From positions 42,114,501 to 42,178,500 of the forward strand of contig NC_133551.1 of assembly GCF_048773025.1 (NCBI RefSeq): a stretch of DNA of 64,000 nucleotides. The letters run 5' to 3'. Position numbers and translations under genes: made by a program. Shown one piece after another: positions 11,950 through 23,029 of this stretch. Each line of letters opens with the position of its first letter. Positions within the stretch are counted from its first letter, which is position 1. Source of the stretch: Camelus bactrianus (Eukaryota > Chordata > Mammalia > Artiodactyla > Camelidae). Below the pieces are notes generated by a model that worked only from the letters and a program-made list of their open reading frames with translations, was not told where the DNA came from and searched no databases.

Positions 11950-12653
11950 TGTTAGCAGGTAGAGGGACCCCTAAATTAGGAAGCCCACCAAAGAGTGTGT
12001 CCTTAACGCCAACTGTGAAAGAATTTGCGTAGAAGCAGAGGGACAAAGTGAACAGCTGCTTTATTGCTCTTGAAGAGGAAATGGGAAGAAAGTGCTTGAG
12101 CAGGGAGAAGGGAAGACAAGCATTCTGGACAGGTGGACTTTTATGAGAGGCTTCTGCCACCATGTCCTCCTTCCAGGTGTGCTGGAGCCAATTGCCTTTC
12201 TTTTCAGTCTCTATACAGGCTTTTCCAGTTGTTGTCATGGTAATCGTCAACTGTCATGGTGCTGCAGGGTGTGTCATTTGGCATGCTAATACATTACAAT
12301 AAGCATATAATGAGCTCATGGTCCACTGGAAGTCAAATCCTCCTCCAACTTGGGCTCCATTGGTTTTAACCAGTTCTTGTTTCTTTTCCTGAGACTTAGG
12401 TAAGAGTAATTGGTTTCTATTCGAGTGAGGGGCAGGGGTATGATCCTGAGGGCAACAGCCTTAGTAACCCAGCTGCACTATTGTTTCTTGATTGTTCCTC
12501 CCTTGTTTCTGCATTCCTTCACTTGCCTGATTAGCAACTGTTTGAATCTTCCCTTTGGAACTCGAGGAAGATCGAGGAGGCTGAATGAAGCCTATTTCCT
12601 ACAAACAAGAAACGGGGAACATAGAAAGATTTGTACCAGGGAGGACTGCCACA
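11950..12653 (-). mobile_element. solo LTR of an endogenous retrovirus (class I-like), in a MIR
   Basis: On the minus strand it begins TGTGGCAGTCCTCCC and ends CTACCTGCTAACA, a TG...CA unit of about 704 bp. A TATA-like CATAAAAG lies about 80 bp before AATAAA (plus strand TTTATT at 12060-12065), as expected for U3 then R. MIR text (GTGTGACCTT left, AACCTCTTAAATCTG right) flanks it. No internal viral genes are present, so it is a solo-LTR fossil. Class is by look only. Confidence 0.65.
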
Positions 12654-12824
12654 GGGTCCTGCTCAATATCAACCTCTTAAATCTGTCTCTGCGCTGGGCC
12701 TCCCCTTTTGTCTATAACTTGGAAAGAAATCAGAAAAAGGTGACCCGTTTCTCACAGATGCTTTGCCAACCAGTTCTGAGGTTCTAAATGAGTCTTCTCT
12801 CCTCAGCACATAGTCAGCTCTTGA

Positions 12825-13395
12825 GTTTCATTCACCAGCATTCTTATTAAATGCCTACTATGTGCCAGGTGCTATAATTGCGGGTCTGGGATTTAGCTAA
12901 ATATAAGATTGGGTCTCAAGGCACTCATGATCTGAAAGAGGAGACAGATGAATGAACCAGTAACTATAATAAATGTGATGTGTGCAATGATATACTGCCA
13001 AACCATAGAAGGGCAGAGAAAGAAGTTACTTTGGGGAGAGAAGGTCAGGGAAAGCTTCAGAAGATGTGACCGTGAATAAGGTGAATTATAAAAGAGAAGG
13101 GGATACCAGACAAATATCAGCATATCAGCATCAGACCAGCCCAGGGGTATGAAGGAGTAGTGTGTGGTAAACCACAAATGGTTAGGCAGAGCTGGAGCTC
13201 ATTGGTTCAGTGGAGGAATGAGAGGGAAGAAATGGGAAGGGAAGCCTGCACTAGATCCTGGAGGGCATGTGTTCTGAGATGCTTGGACTCCATCGTGTGG
13301 GCTCTGGGAAGCCAGTGAAGGGGTTTAGACTGAGAGAGAGAGAGAGATGAGATTTGGATTTTAGAAAGACCTGTCTGACATTCAGCGTGCTCTAT
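12825..13395 (+). repeat. ancient interspersed repeat, family not assigned
   Basis: Follows a common order: CTACTATGTGCCAGGTGCTA, AAAGAGGAGACAGATGAATG, GGTCAGGGAAAGCTTCAGAA, then CTGGGAAGCCAGTGAAGGGG. The same order recurs at 20752 and 23030. No coding potential. Confidence 0.5.
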
Positions 13396-13424
13396 TGAAA
13401 ATGTTGCAGTCACCTCCAAAATTC

Positions 13425-13740
13425 ACCCTTTCAACAGGTATTTATTGGAAATCTCCCCCACCCTATGTGCCAGTGCTGTGCCAGGCACTGAAGACACAAT
13501 GGTAAGCAAAACCAGACATTCTGTTCTTGTGGCACTTGCATTTTGGCAAGGGAGATGGACTTCAATCAAATAATTACACAAATAAATAGAAAATTACAGT
13601 GGGGATGGGTGCTACAAAGGAGAGGTGCATGGTGCCAGGAGAGCCTGTAATAGGAACATCTGACTTTGCCAGAATGGTCAGGGCAGCTTCTCTGCTGAGC
13701 TGAGCTCCAAAGGAAGAGTGTTGCCTCAAGGAGAGGTGCT
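13425..13740 (+). repeat. ancient interspersed repeat, second copy
   Basis: Same family as the preceding copy: CCTATGTGCCAGTGCTGTGC, GGTAAGCAAAACCAGACATT, GGGTGCTACAAAGGAGAGG, GGTCAGGGCAGCTTCTCTGC. Confidence 0.5.
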
Positions 13741-14950
13741 AGAAGGATGTATGGGAATGGGCATCTCCTGCTTCAGAATCAAACAGAAACTGTGGACTTC
13801 AAGCAGGTGTGGTGTAGTATTCAACTTTTTTTTTCAGGACCTAGCCAACACTTCCCACCAAATCAGTGCCCACTGAAGATCTGAAAGAAAAGAAAGGAGA
13901 AGGAAGAAAACTCTTTCGGCATTTTAAATATCTGAAGATAGCAGTACTATTCCCCAGAGCACTAAACATCTTCCTACAGTTGCTCATCCCATGATACAGT
14001 TTCGAGTCCCCTCACTGTTCTGGTCTTTTTGCTTAATTGTCAAGGTCCCTGTGACAGGTGATTTAAAACATCAGAGATGTAGTCCTGTGCCAGGAGCACT
14101 GGTCTCTTGGAGCCAGAAGACCTGGTCTTATTTAAGTCTCTTTTCATCGTTCACCTCTTTGAATCTCAAGTGTCTTTTTCGTGGAGTGGAGATTTTGATT
14201 CTTACAGGATCTCTCTGGGAATTAACTGAGATAATAAGAAAAAAACATTTGTAACCTCTAAGAGCTAAACAAACATAGGACTTAAATATTTGGAGGACTG
14301 CCACATGAGTGAAAAATTAGATTTACTCTTTGTGCCTCCAGAGAACAGAATTAAATCAATGGATAGAAGTTGCCACAGATTTCAGCTCAAGGGAAGGAAG
14401 AAGTGTTCTAATAATCAGAACTATCAGTGGAGTAGCTGCCTTTTGAGGCGGTAGGCATCCCACATTGGGGACACTCAATGCAAGTATGCTGTGGAAGGAA
14501 TTCCTTTTTTAAGCGAGAGGGTGGGTTGAATAACTTCTAAGTTTTACTTTTAATTTTAGAGCTCAACAATCTGATAGTCAAGACGAGTTGCTGGGAGAGG
14601 GCATATGTGGCAGAGAGAGTAGCATGAACAGACATATGGAGCAGAAATGAGTATGGCATGTGTGGGTGACAATGAGGAAACTCTAGAAAGAAATGATGGG
14701 TCTGTGTTGGATCAATGATTCAGTGGAAGACAGAGAAGATAATTAACATTGGTTGAGCGCCTGTGTGCCAGACACATGTGATTCCATTTAAGCTTTGTGG
14801 GTGATTTCCAGCCTTACTCTCTGGTGGAGGGGAGACTGTTGGCACTAGGAAGCCTTAGACATGGTTGGAGGACCTCCCATGTGGGAGGCTGCGGAGTGGG
14901 CTGGGTCCTGTCCTGGGGGTCAGCGAGGGATTAAGAATACACAGTCTGGT
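13741..14950. other. intronic sequence, nothing assignable
   Basis: No exon, RNA gene or young repeat recognised. A short reverse-complement MIR-like trace lies near 14750-14800 (GAGCGCCTGTGTGCCAGAC). Confidence 0.45.
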
Positions 14951-14959
14951 TAGGCTGTA

Positions 14960-15110
14960 GGCTGTGCTGAAAATATACAGGCTTTGGTCAAAGGACAGAA
15001 TTTGAATCCTGATTCCGCTTCCTTATAGCTTGTAACTCTAGCAATTTATTTAACCTCTGTGACTCTTCATTAATGCATATATAAAATGAGGTCTTAAATT
15101 CGTCCTGCTT
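14960..15110 (+). repeat. MIR SINE
   Basis: Sense MIR fragment: CAGGCTTTGGTCAAAGGACA, GAATTTGAATCCTGATTCCG, then AACCTCTGTGACTC and ATATAAAATGAGG. Confidence 0.7.
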
Positions 15111-15154
15111 CAGGCTGACTTACAAATAAGAGAAATTATGTAGAGCAAAGTGCA

Positions 15155-15350
15155 TCCCGGGAAGAGCACAGGCTTTGGAATCAGACAGACCTAGGTTTGA
15201 ATGTCAGTCTGCCATGAACTGGTTGCAAGATCTTAGACAAGTCATTTGACTTTTTCTCATCTGTAAGTAGAAATATCAGCATTTCAAGGCTGTTTTGAAA
15301 ATTAAGTAAAATAGGAAAAGTGCTTAGCGTAGTGCCTGGCACATACCAGT
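15155..15350 (+). repeat. MIR SINE, near full length
   Basis: Contains AAGAGCACAGGCTTTGGAAT, CAGACAGACCTAGGTTTGAA, TCATCTGTAAGTAGAAAT and GTGCTTAGCGTAGTGCCTGG in the correct order. Confidence 0.85.
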
Positions 15351-15869
15351 TTTATTTTGTTAGTACAGATTGTAAGATCCCATATGTACATAACTTATCT
15401 AAGTGCCTGGCACATAGTAGGTGTTCAGTTGATGTTATGTCCCTTCTCTGGCCCCCGTAGACACAGTGTCTGCCACACTGACAGGGCTGCCAGAGGCTGG
15501 GGTGGTGGCTTGCGCACCCAGATGTCCACTCTGGCATGATGCTGTCTGCCCATTTGAAGAGCTCAAGGAATGTCTGCTTCGTGGAAGTGAATTGATTGCT
15601 CTTGATGACATGGTCTCCTTCCTCAAGTAGCCAGTGAGTCATGCCTCTTTTTCTCTCCTCCTTCCTGTCTCCTCTTTGGTTCTATTTCTGACTCTCATCA
15701 GTGGGAGGGGAATCAATGTTCGTCAAAGTGATTTTTAAAAATAAAAGAGAGAGGGAGGTTCAGGAGCAATTCTCTGGGCTACTTTCCACTGAGCACAGGA
15801 TAGTGAGAGCTGGATTGTTGCCTCCAACTTCGCTTTTCTTTAGGTGAAATAACAATAACAGCAGTATCG

Positions 15870-16025
15870 GCAGCAGCTGCTCTGAGCTTTACTGAGTGCC
15901 GACCATGCACCTGGCACTGTGCCACCCTCCACCAGTGCATTATCTCTGATCCTCATACAACCACTTCAGGGCTGGTATTATTATCACCACTTTACTGATG
16001 AGGAAATTAAGGCTCAGAAAAGTTA
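15870..16025 (-). repeat. MIR SINE
   Basis: Reverse-complement MIR: ACTGAGTGCCGACCATGCAC, CTGATCCTCATACAACC, ATTATTATCACCACTTTACT, GATGAGGAAATTAAGGCTCA. It stops where the L1 3' end begins. Confidence 0.85.
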
Positions 16026-16044
16026 AATAATAATGAAATAATAG

Positions 16045-16285
16045 GGGTGTGGTGGAGGGATACATTGGGAGTTCCAGATTTGTAGATACTAACTGCTATA
16101 TATAAAATAGAGAAGCAACAAGGTCCTCCTATATAGCACAGGGAATTATATTCAACATCCTGTAATAGCACATAAAGAAAAAGAGTATGAAAAGGAAAAT
16201 ATATATATATGTATAACTGAATCACTATGCTGTATACCAGAAATAAACACAACATTGTAAACTGACTATACTTCATTTTTTAAAA
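16045..16285 (+). repeat. L1 3' end, 5'-truncated
   Basis: Sense L1 3' UTR of the cetartiodactyl type: CTATATAGCACAGGGAATTA, GAATCACTATGCTGTATACC, AACACAACATTGTAAACTGA, then ACTATACTTCA and an A/T-rich end. No coding part remains. Confidence 0.85.
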
Positions 16286-16294
16286 ATGAAAATG

Positions 16295-16520
16295 ATAAAT
16301 ACTCCTACACTGAGTGCATATTATGAGTCAGACATTTAAAAAACATCTTATTTAATTACACCCTACAAAGTAGGCATTATTGTTTCCATTCCAGTCATGA
16401 GGAAACTGAGCCTTAGAGAAATTAAAAAAAAAAAATACAACCAAGCTGTCCAAAATCACACTGTTGCTGAGTGGCAGAGCTGGGAGTCAGACCAAAGGCT
16501 GCTCAACTTTTAACTCATCC
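16295..16520 (-). repeat. MIR SINE
   Basis: Reverse-complement MIR: GCATATTATGAGTCAGACAT, TAGGCATTATTGTTTCCATT, GAGGAAACTGAGCCTTAGAG, GTGGCAGAGCTGGGAGTCAG. An internal A run interrupts it. Confidence 0.8.
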
Positions 16521-16694
16521 ATTCCCTTTCTGTCTGGCCATTCTCTGCTCTCTGAGGGAAGTGTCATATTGAGACCCTGGGTGGAGGCATCCCTGGTCAG
16601 GTTTGAATGAGAGGGAAGTGGCACATGGCCTGAGACTCATTCACTCCAGCTGGGCAAGCCCTGGGAAGCTGGCCCTGCTCCTGAGCTGACTGTG

Positions 16695-17010
16695 GAGGGA
16701 CAAAAATAATGCCTAAATGGCACTAACTCTGTGTTGGGAACTGTTCCAAGCATTTTAGATATAACTTTCTTAGTATTCACAATGACTTTGTGAATATGAA
16801 TGGTTATTATTCCTATTTTATAGATGAAGAAATGGAGTCCCCAAAAAGTAAATTGTCCCAGTCTCAGGAGGGGATTACACAAGAGCATGAATACCAGGAG
16901 ATGGCAATCATTAGGCGTCATTTTAGAGGCTGCCTACCATCTCCACATAGTTAGTAAGTGGTAGAACAAGGGTTTACATCCAGAAGTCTAACTCCAGAGA
17001 CTGTGCTCTA
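16695..17010 (-). repeat. MIR SINE, with internal extra sequence
   Basis: AACTGTTCCAAGCATTTTAG and TAGATGAAGAAATGGAGTCC form one half. AGTTAGTAAGTGGTAGAAC and GTCTAACTCCAGAGACTGTG form the other, separated by unassigned text around 16860-16935. Confidence 0.65.
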
Positions 17011-17019
17011 ACCTCAAAC

Positions 17020-17985
17020 TATATGGCCCTTCTGTTTAACAAGGGGCCATTGAATCCCTACTGTGTGCATAGCCCTGTGCTAGGCACTGAGAGTACAGAG
17101 GTGAACCTGATTCCATGTCCCAGCTCATTTATTATTCGTATAGATTTCCAACTAATTGGGCCTCAATTAGGTGACAGGATTCTTCGTCAAAGAGCTGGGG
17201 CACAGGGCCAGGCTCCAGGCAGAGATGGGAGACTAGAAACTCTCACAGAGAAATGGTATAATGCAGGCAGAGTGAGAAGAGTTGAGATCTGCTGGCAGCG
17301 CAGTTGCTCAGAAATCCTGCTTGTGCCTCTAGGTCACCAGTCTCGACAGGTGGCTTAACTAAACCCTCAGGTCAAGATTAAGGGTCTGAGCTTAGAGATT
17401 GGCAGGAAGAGTCTCATCTGTGGTGTTGGCTCTGAGATGCTCAGGAAGCAGAGTTAAGAGCATGGGAGGTAGACCAAATTCTGCTGCAATGTTTCATAGG
17501 TACACCTGCCCACCAAGCTTTTGTGTACATATGGCAGAGAGTGAATATTACTCTAACATTAGTCCTAAGATTCCAGTGTTAGATGTTTAATCATTCACTC
17601 ACTCATCTGTCTCTTCATTCATTCATTCACCCATTCACAAGCTGGATAAAATTCTATTTGCCAGAACTCTCAGGGAGAAGTACTCTATGTGGTCAGAAGG
17701 AATATTCTGATACGCTGCCTGAAGTGAAGAGTGAGACACCCAAAAACCATGCTCAACAAATAGGAGATGGTGATTCATATGCTCTCCAAGGATGGTGGTT
17801 ATGTTAAATGCAGATTTTGTTTTGCTGAGTAATGTGTGCAAGTCTAGGCCAGAGCTGAATTGCTGAGACATGAAGAAGCTGAGCTCTGCCAGAAACATAA
17901 CTGTTATCTTTGATTTCTCATCTCTTCATCTCTCAATCTGTCACCATGCCCTGTAATTCATCTTTTAAATACCTCTTGAGTCTGT
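17020..17985. other. intronic sequence, nothing assignable
   Basis: Begins with a short old repeat trace (CCTACTGTGTGCATAGCCC at 17057). A short CATTCATTCATTC run lies near 17614. No exon or RNA gene seen. Confidence 0.45.
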
Positions 17986-17989
17986 TTCT

Positions 17990-18360
17990 ACTCCAACCCC
18001 ATTGATACCACTAGTTCAGATCCTTACTGGCTCTCACCTGAACCACTGCAAAGATCTTCTAACCAGCATTCTTGCTTCCCATCCCTTTTCCCTCTAGTCC
18101 ATTCTCCACATCACAGTTAGAGTGATCTTTCTAAAGTTCAGATTGAATTGCATTAATCCCCTGCCTCAAAATCTTTGATCCTAAAAGATCAAGTTCATAC
18201 TCCACACCATGACCTTCAGAGTTCTTTCTAGCTTCCTTGCCTACCCGTTTCCCACCATTCCATTAGTTCTTCTGGAGTAATCATTGGTAAAAACTCTTTC
18301 TTCTGCCAAAATACCTTTCCTTCACTTCTTTATTTAGAAGTTCTTCTTTAGGGAAATCTC
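17990..18360 (+). repeat. L2 LINE 3' region
   Basis: L2 text in order: CTCACCTGAACCACTGCAAA, GTTAGAGTGATCTTTCTAAA, CCCTGCCTCAAAATCTTTGA, then TCAAGTTCATACTCC and GACCTTCAGAGTTCTTTCTA. Confidence 0.8.
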
Positions 18361-18394
18361 TGTTGTCTTCCTTCTATTGCCAAGTGAGCACATC

Positions 18395-18770
18395 TTTAGA
18401 TAATGGTCCTGGACTCGGTACAGATTACACCCATGGTACTGGTTATACCATGTACCACATTTCCTGTTCTCCTCCTGGGTATATTATAAGATTGTGGCTT
18501 TCTTGGGTGTGGGCATGTGATGTGCTTTGGCTAGTGAAATGGGAAAAGTGGAAGAGCCAACACGTGACTCACACACTTCCTTTCCCTCTGGTATCTGCTC
18601 TGTCAGTCTTTATCCTGGAATAAGGAGACAAAAAGCAGAGCACCCAGCCAACCCTTGATGGATACATAATAATAGTGAAAAATAAAATCTTTTGTTTAAG
18701 CTGCTGAGATTTGGAGGTTGCTTATTGGTGAATAACCCAGTATATCCTAACTGGTACACTATTTCTGCTT
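18395..18770 (+). repeat. ancient interspersed repeat, family not assigned
   Basis: Ends with AAAATCTTTTGTTTAAGCTG, CTGAGATTTGGAGGTTG and CCTAACTGGTACAC, a pattern I recognise from mammalian intronic repeats but cannot name. No open frame of note. Confidence 0.4.
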
Positions 18771-18969
18771 TGACATCTCTCATAACTACCCCAAACCACC
18801 ATGTTTCTACCTTACTTGACTTATGAAATACACTTATGCCACTTGTCTGGTACTGATGATGTACTACCACATATTGCTAATTATCAGTTCGATAGTATGT
18901 CTTAGCCACCTCTATACTTTTACTGAGGCTTCCTGAGGGCAGGGATGGTGCTTGTTCCATTTTTGTATC

Positions 18970-19160
18970 ACTCAAAGTGTGGTTCATGGCTAAGGCAGTA
19001 TACTGCAGTTGGGCCAAGAGTCAGACAGACTTGTTTTGAATCCCAGTTCTTACACTTAATGGGCAGTATTTATGACCCTCAGTTTTCTCATGTGTATAAT
19101 AGGGGTAATAATATGTACCCTACAGGGTTTGTCTAAAGTTTGTAGATAACAGGTGCAATA
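18970..19160 (+). repeat. MIR SINE
   Basis: Sense MIR: GGGCCAAGAGTCAGACAGAC, TTTTGAATCCCAGTTC, CCTCAGTTTTCTCATGTGT. Confidence 0.8.
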
Positions 19161-19254
19161 TGTGTCCAAATCATGGCAGACTACATTGTCCCATTATTTA
19201 TTTTTAACATTATAGATGGTGTTCAGTAAACGCTTGTGGATAAATCTTTCATTG

Positions 19255-19480
19255 ATTGAGGTGTAATGGTATGTGCATTGGACTTGGAATCAGAAGTCTT
19301 AGATTTAAGGCATAACTTTTGTCATCAGCTTTGTGACCTTGGAAAAGTCACATACCTTTTCTTCATTTTTCCATTCCCAAGTACAAAATGTAAATACTGA
19401 TACCTTTGTCAAAGAGATTTTTAAAAATTTAAATGAGATAATACATGAAGAAATGTTTTATATGTGCTCAAGTTATCACA
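19255..19480 (+). repeat. MIR SINE
   Basis: Sense MIR: GCATTGGACTTGGAATCAGA, GCTTTGTGACCTTGGAAAAG, then AAATGAGATAATACATG. Confidence 0.75.
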
Positions 19481-19699
19481 CATCTAAAACTGTAATGATA
19501 TAGAGAAGACTGGTTGGTCCCTCACATGAGGACCGTGTGGACACTTGTGAAGCATCCTTGTGTACTCTAGTAACAGTCAGTTGTTGGGCTTGTCTTAGCT
19601 TGCTTACATGTCTGTTTTTTCAACTAGACTGTTAGCTGTTTGAGACAAAGAATTGCCTTAGTCATTATTTATTAGTAAAAATATGTATTTGTTTCTCTT

Positions 19700-20215
19700 C
19701 ATCTAAGTCACACATGCTTATCATAGAGAAAATAAAAATTCCAGAAGAAAATTAAAATCTTGGTAATTTCTATCTCTCATACAGAGATAATCACTATTAA
19801 CCTTTTGATGTGTTTCTTTCCAGTTTTCTTTTCTGCATATATAGTTATGAAACTGTCATTATATGACATATACAAGTGTTGATCCTTTATATTAAATATT
19901 CTTATATAAATAAACACATTTAAAAATTTTGTATGTCAACCATTCTCCTATTGTTGAACGTATAAGTCAGTGATACTTTTTCACTGTCTAAGTAAAGTTG
20001 TAAGAAACACTTTTGTGCATAAATATTTGTCTGATTTTCCATTTTTGTAGAAAAAGTTTTAGAAGGAAAAATTTCTGGGTCAAAGGTACAAATATTCTTA
20101 ATGCTCTTGGGACTTTCAAATTGATTTCCAGAAAGACTGAACCAAGCAAGTTCCGCTCCCACAAGCAAAGTATGAGGTTGCACATCTTGCTACAGCCTCA
20201 TCTATGATGATAATT
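19700..20215 (-). repeat. ancient L1-type 3' region
   Basis: Same old repeat as 8430-9430: ACAGAGATAATCACTATTAA, TTTCTTTCCAGTTTTCTTT, GTCAACCATTCTCCTATTG, TTCTGGGTCAAAGGTACAAA, CCACAAGCAAAGTATGAGG. Family call approximate. Confidence 0.5.
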
Positions 20216-20224
20216 ATAATTAAA

Positions 20225-20356
20225 AATAAGCTTAAGATCTTTTTTGTGAGAAAGAATATGAAAATGAATATATGTATATTCATGCATGACTGAAGCATTG
20301 TGCTGTACACCAGAAATTGATACATTATAAATGGAGTATACCTCAAAAAAAAAACC
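20225..20356 (+). repeat. L1 3' end, strongly 5'-truncated
   Basis: Sense L1 3' UTR end: GAGAAAGAATATGAAAATGA, ACTGAAGCATTGTGCTGTAC, ACCAGAAATTGATACATTAT, then ATACCTC and an A run. Lies about 270 bp upstream of the exon 3 acceptor. Confidence 0.8.
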
Positions 20357-20626
20357 CCCACCTTTTTAATATAATAATTATCCACTTACATTTCTTCTGT
20401 GAATTGTTCTTTCCTCCTGCTCATTTTTCTATTGGGATTTTAATTATTTTCTTATTAATTTCCATGAGGTCTTAAAAACCATTTTATTCTGGTCACCAAG
20501 TACAATGCAAGACACGTAATAGATGCTCCCTAAATATACTTTGAATTATTAGTTCATTGTCCTGGGGACTTTTGAGGAACAAAAGCAGACTTTCTAGGAG
20601 ACTGACTCCTTCCTTTTCCCACCCAG

Positions 20627-20745
20627 GACACTGCTGGGCAGGAGCGGTACAGGACCATCACCACAGCCTATTACCGCGGGGCCATGGGCTTCATTCTGAT
20701 GTATGACATCACCAATGAGGAGTCTTTCAATGCTGTCCAAGACTG
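20627..20745 (+). CDS. RAB3B: RAB3B exon 3 (residues about 77-116)
   Basis: Coding exon of the RAB3B small GTPase, which acts on secretory and synaptic vesicles in regulated exocytosis. The 119 nt read [18 protein letters not shown] through [10 protein letters not shown] plus two bases of a Trp codon. The G3 motif DTAGQ carries the catalytic glutamine (Gln81 in RAB3 numbering) of switch II. RTITT includes Thr86, the residue known in RAB3 proteins as an LRRK2 phosphorylation site. The acceptor is a pyrimidine run ending CCCAG and the donor is GTATGA. The phase (two bases of Trp116) matches exon 4 exactly. The sequence alone could be any RAB3; exons 4 and 5 settle RAB3B. No frameshift or stop. 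Confidence 0.97.
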
Positions 20746-20751
20746 GTATGA

Positions 20752-21255
20752 GATTCATTCATCCATCCATTCATTAAATTGTTCATGAAAACCTAGCCTG
20801 TGCTAGGCCCCGTGCTATGTGCTAGGGAAGCCCACACGAATCAGACATGGATCCTGTCTTCAGAAAGTTCACAGATGAGAGGAGAGGACAGATCAGTGAG
20901 CGGGCAATGAAAATATCATGTGACAGGCGCAGGGATGAACAGCGCACCAGGGCTGTGGGAACCCAGCGGAGGCTCCGACCCAGCTTAGGGAGTCAGGGAA
21001 AGTGTCCTGGAATTGCTGACCCACATGCTGCATTTTGTAAGATGAAGGGGATTAGCCAGAGGGACAAATGGATAAAACTGTTACAGAAAAAGAGTACAGA
21101 TGTTCAAAGGCGAGAAGGTGGGTGAGAGGATAAGAGCAGAGGTCATTAAGGATTTCGTATGCTGGGGTAAGGAATTTGGATTTTATCCCATAAGTAATGA
21201 CATTTGGACAGGGAACAAACAGGTTCAGATTAGTGTTTTAGAAAGGTCATTTTGG
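20752..21255 (+). repeat. ancient interspersed repeat next to the exon 3 donor
   Basis: CATTCATCCATCCATTCATT, GCCTGTGCTAGGCCCCGTGC, GAATCAGACATGGATCCTG, then GAATTTGGATTTTATCCC and AGAAAGGTCATTTTGG. Same order as 12825 and 23030. The alignable part starts right beside the splice donor. Frames within it are not genes. Confidence 0.55.
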
Positions 21256-21835
21256 ACATTGTACTAACTGAAGCCACATTTTGCTTCCCTATAAAGTTTG
21301 TCCCTGGGCTGGGCAGTGGGGTCCAAGTTCATAAAGGTCCAATATACAGTAGAAATCAGCACAGTTCCCCAGAGGTACAACGTCTGAGCAACTTAAATCT
21401 TTCTTCCTGGAGCATCACTCACAGAGAGAAGGGAGCAGGAAGGGAAGGACCCAATGCCCCTAATCAGTGGAACGGATGAGGATGGGGGAAGAGGGAGCAT
21501 CTGTGCCTGGCTGCTCTTCACAAGCAGAGAGGCTGAGCTGGCCGGGCATACAGCAGCAGCGCTGGCCAGTGCCAAGCTGGTCTCCTGTTCTTTTTTGCCC
21601 ATGGCTGCCCTTTGAAGATTTCCCTTTCTCCCAAGGAACAGTTACCATGACTATGTGAAGTGCTGTTGGTGTCTTGGAACCCTGAGCTCAGAGCGACCTT
21701 GCAGGCTGCCTGCCCTACCCTCCAGTTCTGAACAGCAGTGGAGGGTGCTGACCAAGTGAGCATCTGTCACTCAGACATTCCTCAGCCTCTTGGTCATTCT
21801 CCTCCTCTGTCCTTCCCCTGCCTTTTTAACAACCC

Positions 21836-22011
21836 CTTCTCACCACCTTCCCTTTTTCTCCTTTCCTTCTTCTTTTTCCTCTTTCTCTCTCTTTATACCT
21901 CTTTTTCATCCTGCTTTTCTCCTTTCTTATTTCCTTTCTTCCTTCCAGTCGTGGTTTTTCTCTCCTCCTCCCTTCTCCCTCCCTCTCCATCTTTTCCCCT
22001 CACCTCTCACC
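21836..22011. repeat. polypyrimidine (CT-rich) tract
   Basis: About 175 nt nearly all C and T on the plus strand, with blocks such as CTTTCCTTCTTCTTTTTCC and CTCCTCCCTTCTCCCTCCC. It includes a TTCTTCCTTCCAG at about 21937-21949 that looks like a 3' splice acceptor, but no downstream exon is apparent. Confidence 0.8.
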
Positions 22012-22869
22012 ATGAAGTGATTAGCTCTTTAAGTGTCTGCCCACTGCTCATTCCCTGTTGGCCTTGATCTCCTTCCCTTTCTCCATCTGTCCCTGTTCAT
22101 CCTGCCTCAGGAACACAGTGATTTTTAACACCTGGTGATGATTGCTCCAAGAATAACCTAAGTCACTAATCTGGGAGCTGAGAGTGGATGGTGGTGGGAG
22201 GAGGGAGGAAGATGACAGAAGAGCAGTGTGGGAGACATGGGGCGTTGGCTCCAGGTACCTTCCTTGAAGCTGAAGACCGAGTGTCTATCTTTCCCAAGCC
22301 CTGATCTTTGAGTTTTGCCTCTGAGAAACACAGTCCTAGTCTAGCCCCTACCTGCCATGTAAGCCCCAGTGCCCAGCTCGGAACCTGACTCTCTGTTGGC
22401 CCACAACAAATAGTGGTTGAGTGAATTCCACCCTTTGGGGGAATGGCTTTTCACCCTTAAGGAGAAGGTTGGTGGTGAAATCAGCTTTAGGAGCAGGGTT
22501 GGTAATAAGTCCAGGTTGCAGTTAGGGTTAAGTTACAGTGAGTGTCAGCATCAGGAGAGGGTCAGGTTTTATTTAGATCTGCTTCAGGATTAACCACTTG
22601 CTGGCTTGTTCCTTCCGAAGATGTTCACTGACAATTTCTTTTTTCTGTGCCCTGTGCTGGGGGCTGGAACCTCAAAGATGAATAAGCCTGTTCCTGCCCT
22701 CAAGGAGAGACAGATGAATTTAGCCAAATGTGACAGGTGCTACGGCAAACGGGCAGGGGAAAAAGATGAGGGAATCGTTTCTACTTGATGAGGGGACTGG
22801 GGACAGAGTTAGGCCCACCCCACAAAAAAGTGTCTCTTTGATATGAAGGTCTGATTTTATTCCCTCTGT

Positions 22870-23010
22870 TTAAAAGTTTGCTCTTCATTATAGAATGTTC
22901 ACTTTCAAAACTTTGAAAAGCAGAGAAAAGTATTTTTTAAACATTTCATAATCATCCTGCTTGAAGGAAACCACTGCTGACATCTTGGTTTCTACAAATA
23001 ATCATAATCT
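22870..23010 (-). repeat. ancient L1-type piece
   Basis: TTCATTATAGAATGTTCAC, AAACTTTGAAAAGCAGAGAA, GAAACCACTGCTGACATCTT: the same old repeat as at 8430 and 19700, poorly preserved. Confidence 0.4.
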
Positions 23011-23029
23011 AAGGCCCAGTGAAGATTTA

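Larger units (their letters stand above)
1..20626 (+). other. RAB3B: RAB3B intron 2, 3' part
   Basis: This stretch precedes the exon 3 acceptor (polypyrimidine run then CAG at 20624-20626). No frame in it encodes the RAB3 P-loop (GNSSVGKTS) or the switch I segment that exon 2 should carry, so exon 2 lies upstream of the window and this whole stretch is read as intron 2. It is filled with interspersed repeats, listed separately, plus unassigned intronic sequence. Confidence 0.85.

Noticed and set aside
12410-12787. Open frame of 125 codons on the plus strand
   Set aside because: Lies antisense across the LTR fossil and the MIR next to it; not a gene.
17580-17640. CATTCATTCATTC direct repeats as a possible CRISPR-like or regulatory array
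   Set aside because: Short tetranucleotide microsatellite with no spacers, in mammalian intronic DNA.
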